From an uncultured Duganella sp. (GTDB lineage Bacteria; Pseudomonadota; Gammaproteobacteria; Burkholderiales; Burkholderiaceae): a stretch of 16,807 nucleotides of DNA. Of the stretch, positions 1 to 7,913 are shown one piece after another. The position numbers were made by a program, and so were the translations under genes. Each line of letters begins with the position of its first letter. Position 1 is the stretch's first letter. The notes under the pieces were generated by a model. The model was not told the origin of the DNA. It searched no databases and saw only the letters and a program-made list of their open reading frames with translations. The stretch spans positions 1-16,807 of the forward strand of contig CAMLRG010000120.1 in the NCBI GenBank assembly GCA_946482335.1, read 5' to 3'.

Positions 1-817
1 TGGTGGCCATGGCCAGGCCGGCGCCGTTCACCAGGCAGCCGATGTTGCCGTCGAGGGAGATGTAGGCCAGGTCGAACTTGGAGGCTTCGACTTCGGCTGG
101 ATCTTCTTCATCCAGGTCGCGGTAGGCGACGATTTCCGGATGACGGAACAGGGCGTTGGCGTCGAAGTTGAACTTGGCGTCCAGGGCGATCACCTTGCCG
201 GAACCGGTCAGGATCAGCGGGTTGATTTCGGCCAGGGAAGCGTCGGTTTCCCAGTAGGCTTTGTACAGGCCTTGCAGGTTGGCCACAGCGTCGGCCACGG
301 AACCATCCGGCACGCCGATCTTGCGGGCCACGTCGGCGGCTTCAGCATCGGTCAGGCCGACGGCTGGGTCGATCACCACGTTGTGGATCAGCTCCGGGTG
401 CTTTTCAGCGACTTCTTCGATGTCCATGCCGCCTTCGGAGGAAGCCATCAGGACTACGCGCTGGGTGACGCGGTCGGTCACCAGGGAAACGTACAGTTCC
501 TTCTTGATGTCGGCGCCTTCTTCGATCAGCAGGCGGCGCACTTTCTGGCCGTCCGCGCCGGTCTGGTGGGTCACCAGCTGCATGCCCATGATCTGGTCGG
601 CATACTCTTTCACCTGTTCCATGGTCTTGGCCACTTTCACGCCGCCGCCTTTACCACGGCCACCAGCATGGATCTGTGCCTTCACGACCCACACCGGGCC
701 GCCCAGGGTTTCAGCAGCCTTCACTGCCTCTTCCACGGTCATGCACGGAATGCCGCGCGGTACGGTCACTCCAAACTTCCGGAGGATTTCTTTGCCTTGA
801 TACTCATGGATTTTCAT
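1..817 (-). CDS. sucC: Succinyl-CoA ligase (ADP-forming) subunit beta, N-terminal part
   Basis: This is the beta subunit of succinyl-CoA synthetase, which interconverts succinyl-CoA and succinate with ADP or GDP phosphorylation in the cytoplasmic TCA cycle. The protein opens [17 protein letters not shown], the classic start of SucC. An ATP-grasp glycine-rich stretch, [12 protein letters not shown], follows near residues 43-54, and further on come [29 protein letters not shown] and LEINPL-type (LAEINPLIL) family segments. About 272 residues are visible of a usual 388 or so. The gene is cut by the left edge of the window, not broken. A purine-rich AGAAGGGA lies about 9 nt before the ATG. It sits 57 nt downstream of the DUF2889 gene on the same strand, so it may be read from there or from its own promoter. 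sucD is expected just beyond the edge (family knowledge). Confidence 0.97.
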   Translation of the reverse strand, partial: MKIHEYQGKEILRKFGVTVPRGIPCMTVEEAVKAAETLGGPVWVVKAQIHAGGRGKGGGVKVAKTMEQVKEYADQIMGMQLVTHQTGADGQKVRRLLIEEGADIKKELYVSLVTDRVTQRVVLMASSEGGMDIEEVAEKHPELIHNVVIDPAVGLTDAEAADVARKIGVPDGSVADAVANLQGLYKAYWETDASLAEINPLILTGSGKVIALDAKFNFDANALFRHPEIVAYRDLDEEDPAEVEASKFDLAYISLDGNIGCLVNGAGLAMAT

Positions 818-875
818 GCTGGCTTTCCCTTCTTTCGAATACCTGTAAGTTAAGTAGTAGTATTTTGTACAGCAC

Positions 876-1442
876 CTAGGCTGCGTCCGTCTTGTTGACG
901 TACCAGCGCGGGTAAAACTCGGCAACTGCCCCGCCATCGGTCCTGAGGGCGTGGCACTTGTCGAGCTGGAACGGTTTCTCTGTCGCAGTGCTGGAGCGCT
1001 CGTTCACCGGCCAGACGTCATTGGCAAACGCTTGCAGGGCTGCCGTCGGCAGCACCTGGGCCAATTCCGTCAGGTGGGTACAGCCTTGTACACCAGCCAG
1101 CCTTTCCTTGACCGCGTGGCGGAAACCCTTCATCAGGTTCAGTCCAATCAAGGCTTTATAGGCGGGGCCGATCGTGTTGCAATGGCTAGGATAGGGAACG
1201 GCGTCCGAACTTGCTTCGGCGTCGACAATGGTCAGCTGCTTGTCGACAGTCACACGCAACCAGAGGTCGTGCAGGGCTTCGTTGCCCTTGCGCGGGCCGG
1301 ATGCCAGCATGGTGTCGAAGGATTTGATGTCCGTGATGTGAGCGTCAAGATCCCACAGGCCATCCTCGCGCGCGAACGCCTGGATGTCTATGGCGCGCGT
1401 ATGCCGCAGCGCTCGTCGGGAGACAGGATTTGACAAGGACAT
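876..1442 (-). CDS. DUF2889 domain protein of unknown function
   Basis: This is a 188-residue soluble protein matching the DUF2889 family, whose function is unknown. The recognisable blocks are the N-terminal [17 protein letters not shown], then [41 protein letters not shown] and the family signature GCTHLTEL. I see no signal peptide or membrane segment. I chose the ATG at 1442. An in-frame TTG at 1469 would add nine residues (ATFCGIGL region) that do not look like the family, and it would overlap a TATAAT box at 1471-1476. The gene lies between recX and sucC on the same strand. I believe this linkage recurs in related Burkholderiales, but it does not give a function. Confidence 0.85.
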   Translation of the reverse strand: MSLSNPVSRRALRHTRAIDIQAFAREDGLWDLDAHITDIKSFDTMLASGPRKGNEALHDLWLRVTVDKQLTIVDAEASSDAVPYPSHCNTIGPAYKALIGLNLMKGFRHAVKERLAGVQGCTHLTELAQVLPTAALQAFANDVWPVNERSSTATEKPFQLDKCHALRTDGGAVAEFYPRWYVNKTDAA

Positions 1443-1470
1443 AAGACCGATGCCACAAAACGTGGCCAAA

Positions 1471-1476
1471 ATTATA
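1471..1476 (-). promoter_or_regulatory. Candidate -10 box for the DUF2889 gene
   Basis: A perfect TATAAT reads on the minus strand about 28 nt before the ATG at 1442. This would place transcription start near 1464 and give a short leader. The -35 region at 16-18 nt spacing (CTGCGG and neighbours) is poor, so this is only a candidate. It supports the ATG start over the upstream TTG. Confidence 0.4.
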
Positions 1477-1578
1477 AGCAGCTAATCAGTACGCCGCAGC
1501 TTCTACGGACAACCACCGCACCCGCGGTGCTGCATAAAACTACAAAAGTGTAGCACACCGGTACAGCCGCGGCTAATT

Positions 1579-2058
1579 TCAGATATCGCCGGGAGTGATA
1601 TCGAAATCCTCATCGGGCATGCTACCCTTCATCGCGGTGCGGATGGCTTTCTGCGAAAAGCCGCGCGACATCAGGAAGCGCAACTGCTTCTGGCGGCCTT
1701 CGGGGTCGCTTGCCACTTCGCCGAATTTGCGGCGCCACACTTCGCAGCAGCGTTCGGTCTCGTCCTGTTTCAGGCTTTCCTTGACGTCGGCCAGCATCTC
1801 GCCGCCGATGCCGTGGTGTTGCAGCTCGGCCACGATACGGCTATTGCCGTAACGGGCGGCGCGGCGGTGCACCAGGTTTTCGGAGAAGCGCTCTTCGGAG
1901 AGCCATTTGTTTTGCTCGAGGAAGTTGAGCAGGGATTCGAGGTCGTCGCCCTCTTCCGCGTGGCGTTCAAGCTTGCGGGTGAGTTCGAGGCGGGAGTGCT
2001 CGCGCTGGCTGAGCAGGCGCAGTGCACGGGCTTTTAGCGAGGGCTTGGGGAGGGGCAT
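1579..2058 (-). CDS. recX: Recombination regulatory protein RecX
   Basis: RecX modulates RecA by binding the filament and limiting its extension and its ATPase and coprotease activities. The protein is 159 residues, the usual length. It has the family's helical three-repeat layout: [23 protein letters not shown], then [29 protein letters not shown], then a C-terminal [22 protein letters not shown] chose the ATG at 2058 ([11 protein letters not shown]). The frame stays open upstream to 2157, but that extra stretch is translated from a palindromic element and is cysteine/arginine-rich junk. No good Shine-Dalgarno sequence precedes the ATG. It follows recA by 107 nt, almost all of it occupied by two hairpins, so expression probably depends on partial readthrough from recA, as described for E. 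coli recAX. Confidence 0.95.
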   Translation of the reverse strand: MPLPKPSLKARALRLLSQREHSRLELTRKLERHAEEGDDLESLLNFLEQNKWLSEERFSENLVHRRAARYGNSRIVAELQHHGIGGEMLADVKESLKQDETERCCEVWRRKFGEVASDPEGRQKQLRFLMSRGFSQKAIRTAMKGSMPDEDFDITPGDI

Positions 2059-2067
2059 GCTTTTACA

Positions 2068-2163
2068 CCGGCAGGGCGGTGTCAGACCCGCAGGGTCTGA
2101 CACCAGACAGGCGGCGGCCGCGTATCGGTGTCTGCCCCTGCGGGTCAGACACCGCACTGCCGG
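2068..2163. repeat. Paired inverted copies of a 37-nt palindromic (REP-like) element
   Basis: Two 37-nt units, 2068-2104 and 2163-2127, are inverted relative to each other and identical at 33 of 37 positions, with 22 nt between them. The first contains a perfect 12-bp hairpin: GGTGTCAGACCC at 2078-2089, loop GCA, GGGTCTGACACC at 2093-2104. The second (2127-2153) is a similar, slightly imperfect hairpin. The outer CCGGCAG/CTGCCGG arms can also pair across the whole block. The block begins 2 nt after the recA stop codon and ends 9 nt before the recX ATG. It lacks a clear U-tract, so it is not a canonical intrinsic terminator. It may stabilise the recA 3' end or attenuate recX. This type of GTCTGACCC palindrome looks like a dispersed family, but that is recollection, not a search. 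Confidence 0.85.
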
Positions 2164-2165
2164 TT

Positions 2166-3239
2166 TTAGTCGACAGCCCGCAGCTTCGGCGCTTCGTCGC
2201 CATCGTCGCTGACGGCCGGCAGTTCGCGCACGCCCAATGCCGCACGCACCTTGTTCTCGATTTCGCGCGCCAGTGCCGGGCGCTCTTTCAGGAACTGGCG
2301 GGCATTGTCCTTGCCCTGGCCGATGCGCTCGCCGCCGTAGCTGTACCAGGAGCCCGACTTCTCGACGATCTTGGCTTCCACGCCCAGGTCGATGATCTCG
2401 CCTTCGCGCGACGTACCTTCGCCATACAGGATGTCGAAGTGGGCTTCCTTGAACGGTGGCGCAATCTTGTTCTTGACCACCTTGACCTTGGTCTCGTTGC
2501 CGATCACTTCGTCGCCCGACTTGATCGAGCCGGTGCGGCGGATGTCCAGGCGCACGGAGGCGTAGAACTTCAGCGCATTGCCGCCGGTGGTGGTTTCCGG
2601 CGAGCCGAACATCACGCCGATCTTCATGCGGATCTGGTTAATGAAGATCACCAGGGTGTTGGTGCGGTTGATGGTGCCGGTCAGCTTGCGCAGCGCCTGG
2701 GACATCAGGCGTGCCTGCAGGCCCGGCAGCGAATCGCCCATATCGCCTTCGATCTCGGCCTTCGGGGTCAGCGCGGCGACCGAGTCGACCACGATCAGGT
2801 CGACCGAACCGGAGCGCACCAGCGCATCGCAAATTTCCAGCGCTTGTTCGCCGGTGTCCGGCTGCGAGATCAGCAGTTCGTGCAGGTTGACGCCCAGCTT
2901 TTGCGCGTACACCACGTCCAGCGCGTGTTCCGCGTCGATGAAGGCGCAGGTGCCGCCCATTTTCTGCATTTCGGCGATCGCCTGCAGGGTCAGGGTGGTT
3001 TTACCGGAGGATTCCGGACCGTAGATTTCCACCACGCGGCCGCGCGGCAGGCCGCCGACGCCCAGCGCGATATCCAGGCCCAGCGAGCCGGTGGAGACAG
3101 TCTGCACTTCCTCGATCGGGGCGGATGCGTCCATGCGCATCACGGAGCCTTTACCAAACTGCTTTTCAATCTGGGCCAGCGCCGCGGCCAGGGCCTTGGC
3201 TTTTTCCGATGCAGGTATTACAGCTTTTTTGTCGTCCAT
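2166..3239 (-). CDS. recA: Recombinase A
   Basis: RecA forms ATP-dependent filaments on single-stranded DNA, drives strand exchange, and triggers LexA self-cleavage in the SOS response. The protein is 357 residues. Walker A is GPESSGKT at residues 74-81, the Walker B region is [10 protein letters not shown], and the L2 DNA-binding loop region is [21 protein letters not shown]. The acidic C-terminal tail ends [14 protein letters not shown] chose the ATG at 3239 ([17 protein letters not shown]). The frame is open upstream to 3356, but that segment would be translated through the LexA box and promoter and does not look like RecA. A purine-rich GAAAGAA stretch lies just before the ATG. recX follows downstream on the same strand. 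Confidence 0.99.
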   Translation of the reverse strand: MDDKKAVIPASEKAKALAAALAQIEKQFGKGSVMRMDASAPIEEVQTVSTGSLGLDIALGVGGLPRGRVVEIYGPESSGKTTLTLQAIAEMQKMGGTCAFIDAEHALDVVYAQKLGVNLHELLISQPDTGEQALEICDALVRSGSVDLIVVDSVAALTPKAEIEGDMGDSLPGLQARLMSQALRKLTGTINRTNTLVIFINQIRMKIGVMFGSPETTTGGNALKFYASVRLDIRRTGSIKSGDEVIGNETKVKVVKNKIAPPFKEAHFDILYGEGTSREGEIIDLGVEAKIVEKSGSWYSYGGERIGQGKDNARQFLKERPALAREIENKVRAALGVRELPAVSDDGDEAPKLRAVD

Positions 3240-3295
3240 GATGTTCTTTCGCGCTAAGTCGGCTAAATGAGTTGGGTCACTACGGTGTACAGGCG

Positions 3296-3315
3296 TACTG
3301 TATAAAAAACCAGTG
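3296..3315 (-). promoter_or_regulatory. LexA (SOS) box of recA
   Basis: The plus-strand sequence TACTGTATAAAAAACCAGTG fits the gamma/betaproteobacterial LexA operator: CTG at 3298-3300, exactly 10 nt, then CAG at 3311-3313, with the flanking TA. It lies 57-76 nt before the recA ATG and covers the proposed recA -10 box, TATACA at 3304-3299. That is the expected arrangement for LexA repression of recA. Confidence 0.9.
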
Positions 3316-3325
3316 CTTTTGACAA
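3299..3325 (-). promoter_or_regulatory. Proposed recA promoter
   Basis: On the minus strand, TTGTCA (3325-3320) is followed after 15 nt by TATACA (3304-3299). The spacing is short for sigma-70, but both hexamers match well and the -10 lies inside the LexA box. Transcription would start near 3292, leaving a leader of about 50 nt before recA. On the plus strand, TTGACA at 3319-3324 occupies nearly the same bases and could serve the divergent response-regulator gene. A matching plus-strand -10 is weak. Confidence 0.55.
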
Positions 3326-3378
3326 GCCCTTTTTTGCAAACTTTGCGAAAACTCAAATAGCTGGAGTACAGTTACCTT

Positions 3379-4068
3379 ATGCGTATCCTATTAGCAGAAG
3401 ATGACAGCGTCCTCGCGGACGGCCTGACGCGCTCGCTGCGCCAGTCCGGCTATGCGATCGATTGCGTAAAAAACGGGCAGGAAGCCGACACCGCCCTGTC
3501 GACCCAGGAATTCGACTTGCTGATCCTGGACCTGGGCTTGCCGAAAATGTCCGGCCTGGAAGTGCTGCGCCGCCTGCGCGGGCGCAATTCCCTGCTGCCG
3601 GTCCTGATCCTGACCGCCGCCGATTCGGTCGAGCAGCGCGTCAACGGGCTCGACCTGGGTGCCGACGACTATATGGCCAAACCCTTCGCCCTGTCGGAGC
3701 TGGAAGCGCGGGTGCGCGCCCTGACCCGGCGCGGGCAGGGCGGCGGCTCCACCGTGGTCAAACATGGCCCCCTCACCTACGACCAGGTCGGCCGCAGCGC
3801 CTATATCAATGAGCAGATGCTGGACTTGTCGGCGCGCGAGCTGGGCTTGCTGGAAATCCTGCTGGCGCGCACCGGGCGCCTGGTGTCGAAGGAGCAGCTG
3901 GTCGACCACCTGTGCGAATGGGGCGAGGAAGTGAGCAACAATGCCATCGAGGTCTACGTGCACCGCCTGCGCAAGAAGATTGAAGTGGGCGGCATCCGCA
4001 TCGCCACCGTGCGCGGCCTGGGCTACTGCCTCGAGAAGTTCAACCCGCCCGCGCCGCCTGCCAGGTGA
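3379..4068 (+). CDS. OmpR/PhoB-family response regulator (TctD/QseB-like)
   Basis: This is the DNA-binding half of a two-component system. The 229-residue protein has an N-terminal receiver domain (about 1-115) with acidic residues E7, D8 and D9, phosphoacceptor D51 in LLILDLGLP, T79 and K101 in the MAKPF motif. A C-terminal winged helix of the Trans_Reg_C type (about 130-220) contains LSARELGLLEILLARTGRLVSKEQL and VYVHRLRKKIE, ending in the RGLGYCLE hairpin. A GGAG lies 12 nt before the ATG, which is long spacing. Its stop overlaps the kinase GTG start by 4 nt, so the two are co-translated. It resembles TctD, which controls tricarboxylate uptake, but the true targets are unknown. The downstream symporter genes are the obvious candidates. 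The 5' region is shared with recA. Confidence 0.93.
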   Translation: MRILLAEDDSVLADGLTRSLRQSGYAIDCVKNGQEADTALSTQEFDLLILDLGLPKMSGLEVLRRLRGRNSLLPVLILTAADSVEQRVNGLDLGADDYMAKPFALSELEARVRALTRRGQGGGSTVVKHGPLTYDQVGRSAYINEQMLDLSARELGLLEILLARTGRLVSKEQLVDHLCEWGEEVSNNAIEVYVHRLRKKIEVGGIRIATVRGLGYCLEKFNPPAPPAR

Positions 4069-5582
4069 ACGGCGAGCAGCAGGCCGCCGAATGGGACCAT
4101 ACCCAGGCCGCCGAAGAGAACGAGATCCAGCACTCGCTGTTCGGCGAGATCCTCGACTGGATGCTGGCGCCCCTGCTGCTGCTGTGGCCGATGAGCATCG
4201 CCATCACCTACCTGGTGGCCAAATCGATCGCCAACCAGCCCTTCGACCATGCGCTGGAAGACAATGTGACCGTGCTGACGCAGCAAGTGCGCGAGGTGGA
4301 CGGCAGCATCGCACGCCTGCCCGGCCCGGCGCGCGACATCCTGCGCGCCGACGACGTGGACAATATCTATTACCAGGTGAGCAGCCCCTTCGGCGCCCAT
4401 GTGGACGGCGACCGCGACTTGCCGGCGCCGCCCAGGCAAGACCCGGAACAGCAGGATCACCGCGCCGGTACGGTGCTGTTCCGTAACGCCACCCTGCACG
4501 GCACGCCGATCCGCATCGCCTGGACCTGGGTCAACCTGGAGGAGGACAAGACCCTGCCGCCGCGCCTGGTCCTGGTGCAGGTGGGCGAAACGCTGGAAAA
4601 GCGTGCCAAGCTGGCCAACGAGATCATCAAGGGCGTGATCCTGCCCCAGTTCATCATCCTGCCCATCGTACTGGCCCTGGTGTGGTTCGCGCTGTCGCGC
4701 GGGCTGCTGCCGCTGCGCGAACTGCAGGAGCGCATCCGGGCGCGGCCGTCGGACGACCTGAGCCCGATCCCGCCGCGCCAGGTGCCGGAGGAAATCACGC
4801 CGCTGGTCAAATCGCTCAATGACATGCTGGAGCGCCTGAAGCTGTCGATCGATATGCAGAAGCGTTTCATCGCCGACGCCGCGCACCAGATGAAAACCCC
4901 GCTGGCGGGCATGCGCACCCAATCGGAACTGGCGCTGCGCCAGACCGACCAGGGCGAGGTGCACCGCTCGCTGGAGCAGTTGGCCAAATCGTCGCAAGCC
5001 GCCACGCGCCTGGTCAACCAGCTGCTGGCCCTGGCGCGCGCGGAAAACCAGCCGCAAGCCGGCACGGCGATGCAGCCGCTGGAGCTGGGCGAAGTGGCGC
5101 GCGGCACCGTGCACGACTGGGTGCAGGCGTCATTCACCGCCGGCATCGACCTCGGTTACGAACCGGCGGCACAGGAAGTGCCGATCGCCGGCAATGCGGT
5201 CATGCTGCGCGAAATGCTGTCCAACCTGATCGACAACGCGCTGCGCTACACGCCGCGCGGCGGCGCCGTCACGGTGCGCGTGCGCCGCACCGACGAACTG
5301 GCCATGCTGGAGGTGGAGGACAATGGCCCCGGCATCCCGGCGGCGGAACGCGACCACGTGTTCGAACGCTTCTACCGCATCCTCGGCAGCAATACCGAAG
5401 GTTCCGGCCTGGGCCTGGCCATCGTGCGCGAGGTGGCGCAGCAGCACGGCGCGGAGGTGGACCTGTTCGCCAACCCGCGCGCCACCGACCCCAAACTTCC
5501 GGGTTGCCTGTTCCGCGTCAGCTTCCCGCTGCGCGTGCCGGACACGCCTCCCGACAACGACGAGGTACCGCATTTTGGATAA
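4065..5582 (+). CDS. TctE-like sensor histidine kinase
   Basis: This is the membrane sensor partner of the response regulator just upstream. It has 505 residues from a GTG start that overlaps the regulator stop (GTGA). The first membrane helix is about residues 33-52, preceded by an acidic cytoplasmic tail. An extracytoplasmic 2CSK_N-type sensing region of about 135 residues follows, then a second helix at about 191-211 and a HAMP-like linker. The HisKA domain carries the phosphoacceptor H274 in FIADAAHQMKTPLAGM. The HATPase domain has the N box (NLIDNALRYTP, N391), the G1 box DNGPG at 419-423, FERFYR and a G2 box GSGLGLAI. All catalytic motifs are intact. 2CSK_N kinases often respond to organic acids (family knowledge). 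The ligand here is inferred to be the solute carried by the downstream symporter. Confidence 0.93.
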   Translation: MNGEQQAAEWDHTQAAEENEIQHSLFGEILDWMLAPLLLLWPMSIAITYLVAKSIANQPFDHALEDNVTVLTQQVREVDGSIARLPGPARDILRADDVDNIYYQVSSPFGAHVDGDRDLPAPPRQDPEQQDHRAGTVLFRNATLHGTPIRIAWTWVNLEEDKTLPPRLVLVQVGETLEKRAKLANEIIKGVILPQFIILPIVLALVWFALSRGLLPLRELQERIRARPSDDLSPIPPRQVPEEITPLVKSLNDMLERLKLSIDMQKRFIADAAHQMKTPLAGMRTQSELALRQTDQGEVHRSLEQLAKSSQAATRLVNQLLALARAENQPQAGTAMQPLELGEVARGTVHDWVQASFTAGIDLGYEPAAQEVPIAGNAVMLREMLSNLIDNALRYTPRGGAVTVRVRRTDELAMLEVEDNGPGIPAAERDHVFERFYRILGSNTEGSGLGLAIVREVAQQHGAEVDLFANPRATDPKLPGCLFRVSFPLRVPDTPPDNDEVPHFG

Positions 5583-5826
5583 GCTCGAGCGCCACTGGCG
5601 CAGGGTGCGCCGCATGACCGGCTGGCTGCTGGCCGCGTGGGTGCTGGCGACGTTCTGCATCGTTTTCTTCGCGCGCGAATTGAGCGGGTTGACGATTTTC
5701 GGCTGGCCGCTGTCGTTCTACCTGGCGGCGCAGGGCGCCTCCCTGATCTACCTGGCGATCATCGCCTTTTACGCCTGGCGCATGCGCGCGCTGGAACAGC
5801 GCTACCGCAATGAAGGTGCCCCATGA
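5575..5826 (+). CDS. DUF4212 sodium/solute symporter small subunit
   Basis: This is a short membrane protein of 83 residues with two helices (about 16-33 and 46-67) and a charged N-terminus, DKLERHWRRVRR. It fits DUF4212, the small partner always found beside VC_2705-type symporters. No ATG fits the expected N-terminus. I chose the TTG at 5575 because GAGG at 5562-5565 lies 9 nt upstream and because the W-R pattern before helix 1 is typical of the family. The next ATG (5614) would delete this segment. The TTG overlaps the kinase stop by 8 nt, and its own stop overlaps the symporter ATG by 4 nt (ATGA), so translation is coupled. Confidence 0.88.
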   Translation: MDKLERHWRRVRRMTGWLLAAWVLATFCIVFFARELSGLTIFGWPLSFYLAAQGASLIYLAIIAFYAWRMRALEQRYRNEGAP

Positions 5827-7859
5827 GGACAGCCTTCTTCCGCAAGCTGCAGCGCTACTACCTGATCTTCACCGGCTGCTTCGCCATGTTCCTGCTCGCG
5901 CTGGCGATGCTGGAAAAGGAAGGCATGCCGCGCCTGTGGATCGGCTACCTGTTCATGTTCGCCACCATCATCCTGTATGCGGCCATCGGCGTGATCAGCC
6001 GCACTTCGAACGTGGCCGAGTATTACGTGGCGGGGCGGCGCGTGCCCTCGCTGTTCAACGGCATGGCGACCGCGGCCGACTGGATTTCCGCCGCCTCCTT
6101 CATTTCGCTGGCGGGCGGGCTTTACCTGCACGGCTTCGACGGCCTGGCCTACATCATGGGCTGGACCGGCGGCTATTGTCTGGTGGCGCTGCTGATCGGC
6201 CCTTACCTGCGCAAATTCGGCCAGTACACCATCCCCGACTTCTTCGCGGCGCGCTACGGCGGCGCCATGCAGGGGCGCAGCGTGCGGCTGCTGGCCGCCG
6301 GCGCGACCATCATCATTTCCTTCACCTATGTGGTGGCGCAGATCTACGCGGTGGGCCTGATCGCTTCGCGCTTCACCGGCGTCGATTTCTCCGTCGGCAT
6401 CTTCCTCGGCCTGGCCTCGATCCTGGTGTGCTCCTTCCTGGGCGGCATGCGCGCCATCACCTGGACCCAGGTGGCGCAGTACATCATCATCCTGGTGGCC
6501 TTCCTGATGCCGGCCATGTGGCTGGCGGTCAAGCATGGCGGCAACCCGGTGCCGCAGGTGGCCTACGGCAAGCTGCTGCCCAAGCTCAGCGCGCGCGAAG
6601 CGCAGCTGGCGCATGACGAAAAGGAAGCCGAGGTGCGCGAAGTGTTCCTGCAGCGGGCCGAGGATTTCGGCGTGCGGCTGAACGGCTTGCCCGCCTCCTG
6701 GGACTCGGGCCGGGTGGAAGCCCAGCACAACCTGGACATGGTCAAGCTGCGCAACGGTTCGCTGCTGGAGATCCGCGCGGCCGAGCGGGCGCTGGCCGAT
6801 TATCCCAGGACCGTCGAGGATGCCAAGGCCGTATGGACGGCGCAGCGCAACGCCAACCTGGCGCGCGGGCGGGTGCCGGCCAAGCATGCCGAACCCTTCC
6901 CCGGCGCCGACCGCGCGCAATCGGACCAGAAGCGCAACAACTTCCTGGCGCTGGTGTTTTGCCTGATGGTCGGCACCGCAGCGCTGCCCCATATCCTGAT
7001 GCGCTCCTACACCACACCCTCGGTGCAGGAAACGCGCAGCTCGGTGTTCTGGACCCTGTTCTTCATCCTGCTGGTGTACCTGACCATCCCGGCGCTGGCG
7101 GTGCTGGTCAAATACGATATCTATACCTTCCTGGTGGGCAGCGACTTCGCCCATCTGCCGACCTGGGTCTCCTACTGGGCCAATGTGGACAAGGCCAGCC
7201 CGCTGCTGTCGATCAGCGACATCAACGCCGACGGCATCGTGCAGCTGGCGGAAATCCTGATCGATGGCGACGTGCTGGTGCTGGCCACCCCCGAGATTGC
7301 CGGCCTGCCTTACGTGGTGTCCGGCCTGGTGGCGGCAGGCGGGCTGGCGGCCGCGCTGTCCACCGCCGACGGCTTGCTGCTGGCGATCTCCAATGCGCTG
7401 TCGCATGACGTGTACTACAAGATCGTCGACCCGACCGCATCGACCCAGAAGCGGGTGACGATTTCCAAACTGCTGCTGCTGGCGGTGGCCTTCATCGCGG
7501 CCTACGCCGCATCGACCAAACCGGGCGACATCCTGTCGCTGGTGGGGGCGGCGTTCTCGCTGGCCGCCTCGACGCTGTTCCCGGCCCTGGTGGCCGGCGT
7601 ATTCTGGCGGCGCGCCAACCACCAGGGGGCGATGGCCGGCATGGTGGCGGGCTTCTTCACCTGCCTGTATTACATGCTGCATAGCAGCCCGGTGCTGGGC
7701 GGCAGCGTCAGCGGCCAGTGGTTCGGCATCGCCGCCAATTCGGCCGGCGTGTTCGGCGTCCCGGTCGGCATGGCGGCGCTGGTGGCGGTCAGCCTGCTGA
7801 CGCCCGCGCCCGGCGCCCGCACGCTGTCCCTGGTGCGCCATATCCGCACGCCGGAATAG
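5823..7859 (+). CDS. VC_2705-type sodium/solute symporter, large subunit
   Basis: This is an inner-membrane sodium-coupled transporter of the solute:sodium symporter (SSF) superfamily, related to the acetate permease ActP. The protein is 678 residues with about 13 hydrophobic helices. Family segments include EYYVAGRRVPSLFNGMATAADWISAASFISLAGG, GPYLRKFGQYTIPDFFAARYG, a sodium-site region ALSTADGLLLAISNALSHD, and FSLAASTLFPALVAGVFWRRAN. A charged, helical, soluble insert of about 134 residues (239-372) separates two membrane helices. I recall long inserts in this subfamily, but its role is unknown. GAAGG lies 6 nt before the ATG. It is the last gene of the RR-HK-DUF4212-symporter operon. A small monocarboxylate such as acetate or pyruvate is a plausible substrate, but this is inference only. 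Confidence 0.92.
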   Translation: MRTAFFRKLQRYYLIFTGCFAMFLLALAMLEKEGMPRLWIGYLFMFATIILYAAIGVISRTSNVAEYYVAGRRVPSLFNGMATAADWISAASFISLAGGLYLHGFDGLAYIMGWTGGYCLVALLIGPYLRKFGQYTIPDFFAARYGGAMQGRSVRLLAAGATIIISFTYVVAQIYAVGLIASRFTGVDFSVGIFLGLASILVCSFLGGMRAITWTQVAQYIIILVAFLMPAMWLAVKHGGNPVPQVAYGKLLPKLSAREAQLAHDEKEAEVREVFLQRAEDFGVRLNGLPASWDSGRVEAQHNLDMVKLRNGSLLEIRAAERALADYPRTVEDAKAVWTAQRNANLARGRVPAKHAEPFPGADRAQSDQKRNNFLALVFCLMVGTAALPHILMRSYTTPSVQETRSSVFWTLFFILLVYLTIPALAVLVKYDIYTFLVGSDFAHLPTWVSYWANVDKASPLLSISDINADGIVQLAEILIDGDVLVLATPEIAGLPYVVSGLVAAGGLAAALSTADGLLLAISNALSHDVYYKIVDPTASTQKRVTISKLLLLAVAFIAAYAASTKPGDILSLVGAAFSLAASTLFPALVAGVFWRRANHQGAMAGMVAGFFTCLYYMLHSSPVLGGSVSGQWFGIAANSAGVFGVPVGMAALVAVSLLTPAPGARTLSLVRHIRTPE

Positions 7860-7913
7860 ACGCTGTGACAATGTGTGAGCCTTTGCGGGGCATGGATCTG
7901 GTAACTTCCGCGC

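Noticed and set aside
1540..1556. Small hairpin CTACA-AAAG-TGTAG between recX and the DUF2889 gene as a terminator
   Set aside because: A 5-bp AT-rich stem without a following T-run is too weak to call as a terminator.
2059..2157. A longer recX start at 2157
   Set aside because: The extra 33 codons are translated from the palindromic repeats and do not resemble RecX.
2022..3257. A 411-codon open frame on the plus strand, opposite recA
   Set aside because: It is the mirror of recA in GC-rich DNA, with His/Gln/Arg/Ala-rich composition and no recognisable domain.
3240..3356. A longer recA start at 3356
   Set aside because: It would code through the LexA box and promoter, and the extra 39 residues are unlike RecA.
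5802..7871. A 689-codon open frame on the minus strand, opposite the symporter
   Set aside because: It has no membrane or enzyme motifs and is extremely His/Gln/Arg-rich, typical of the antisense of a GC-rich gene. The plus-strand product is a clear transporter.
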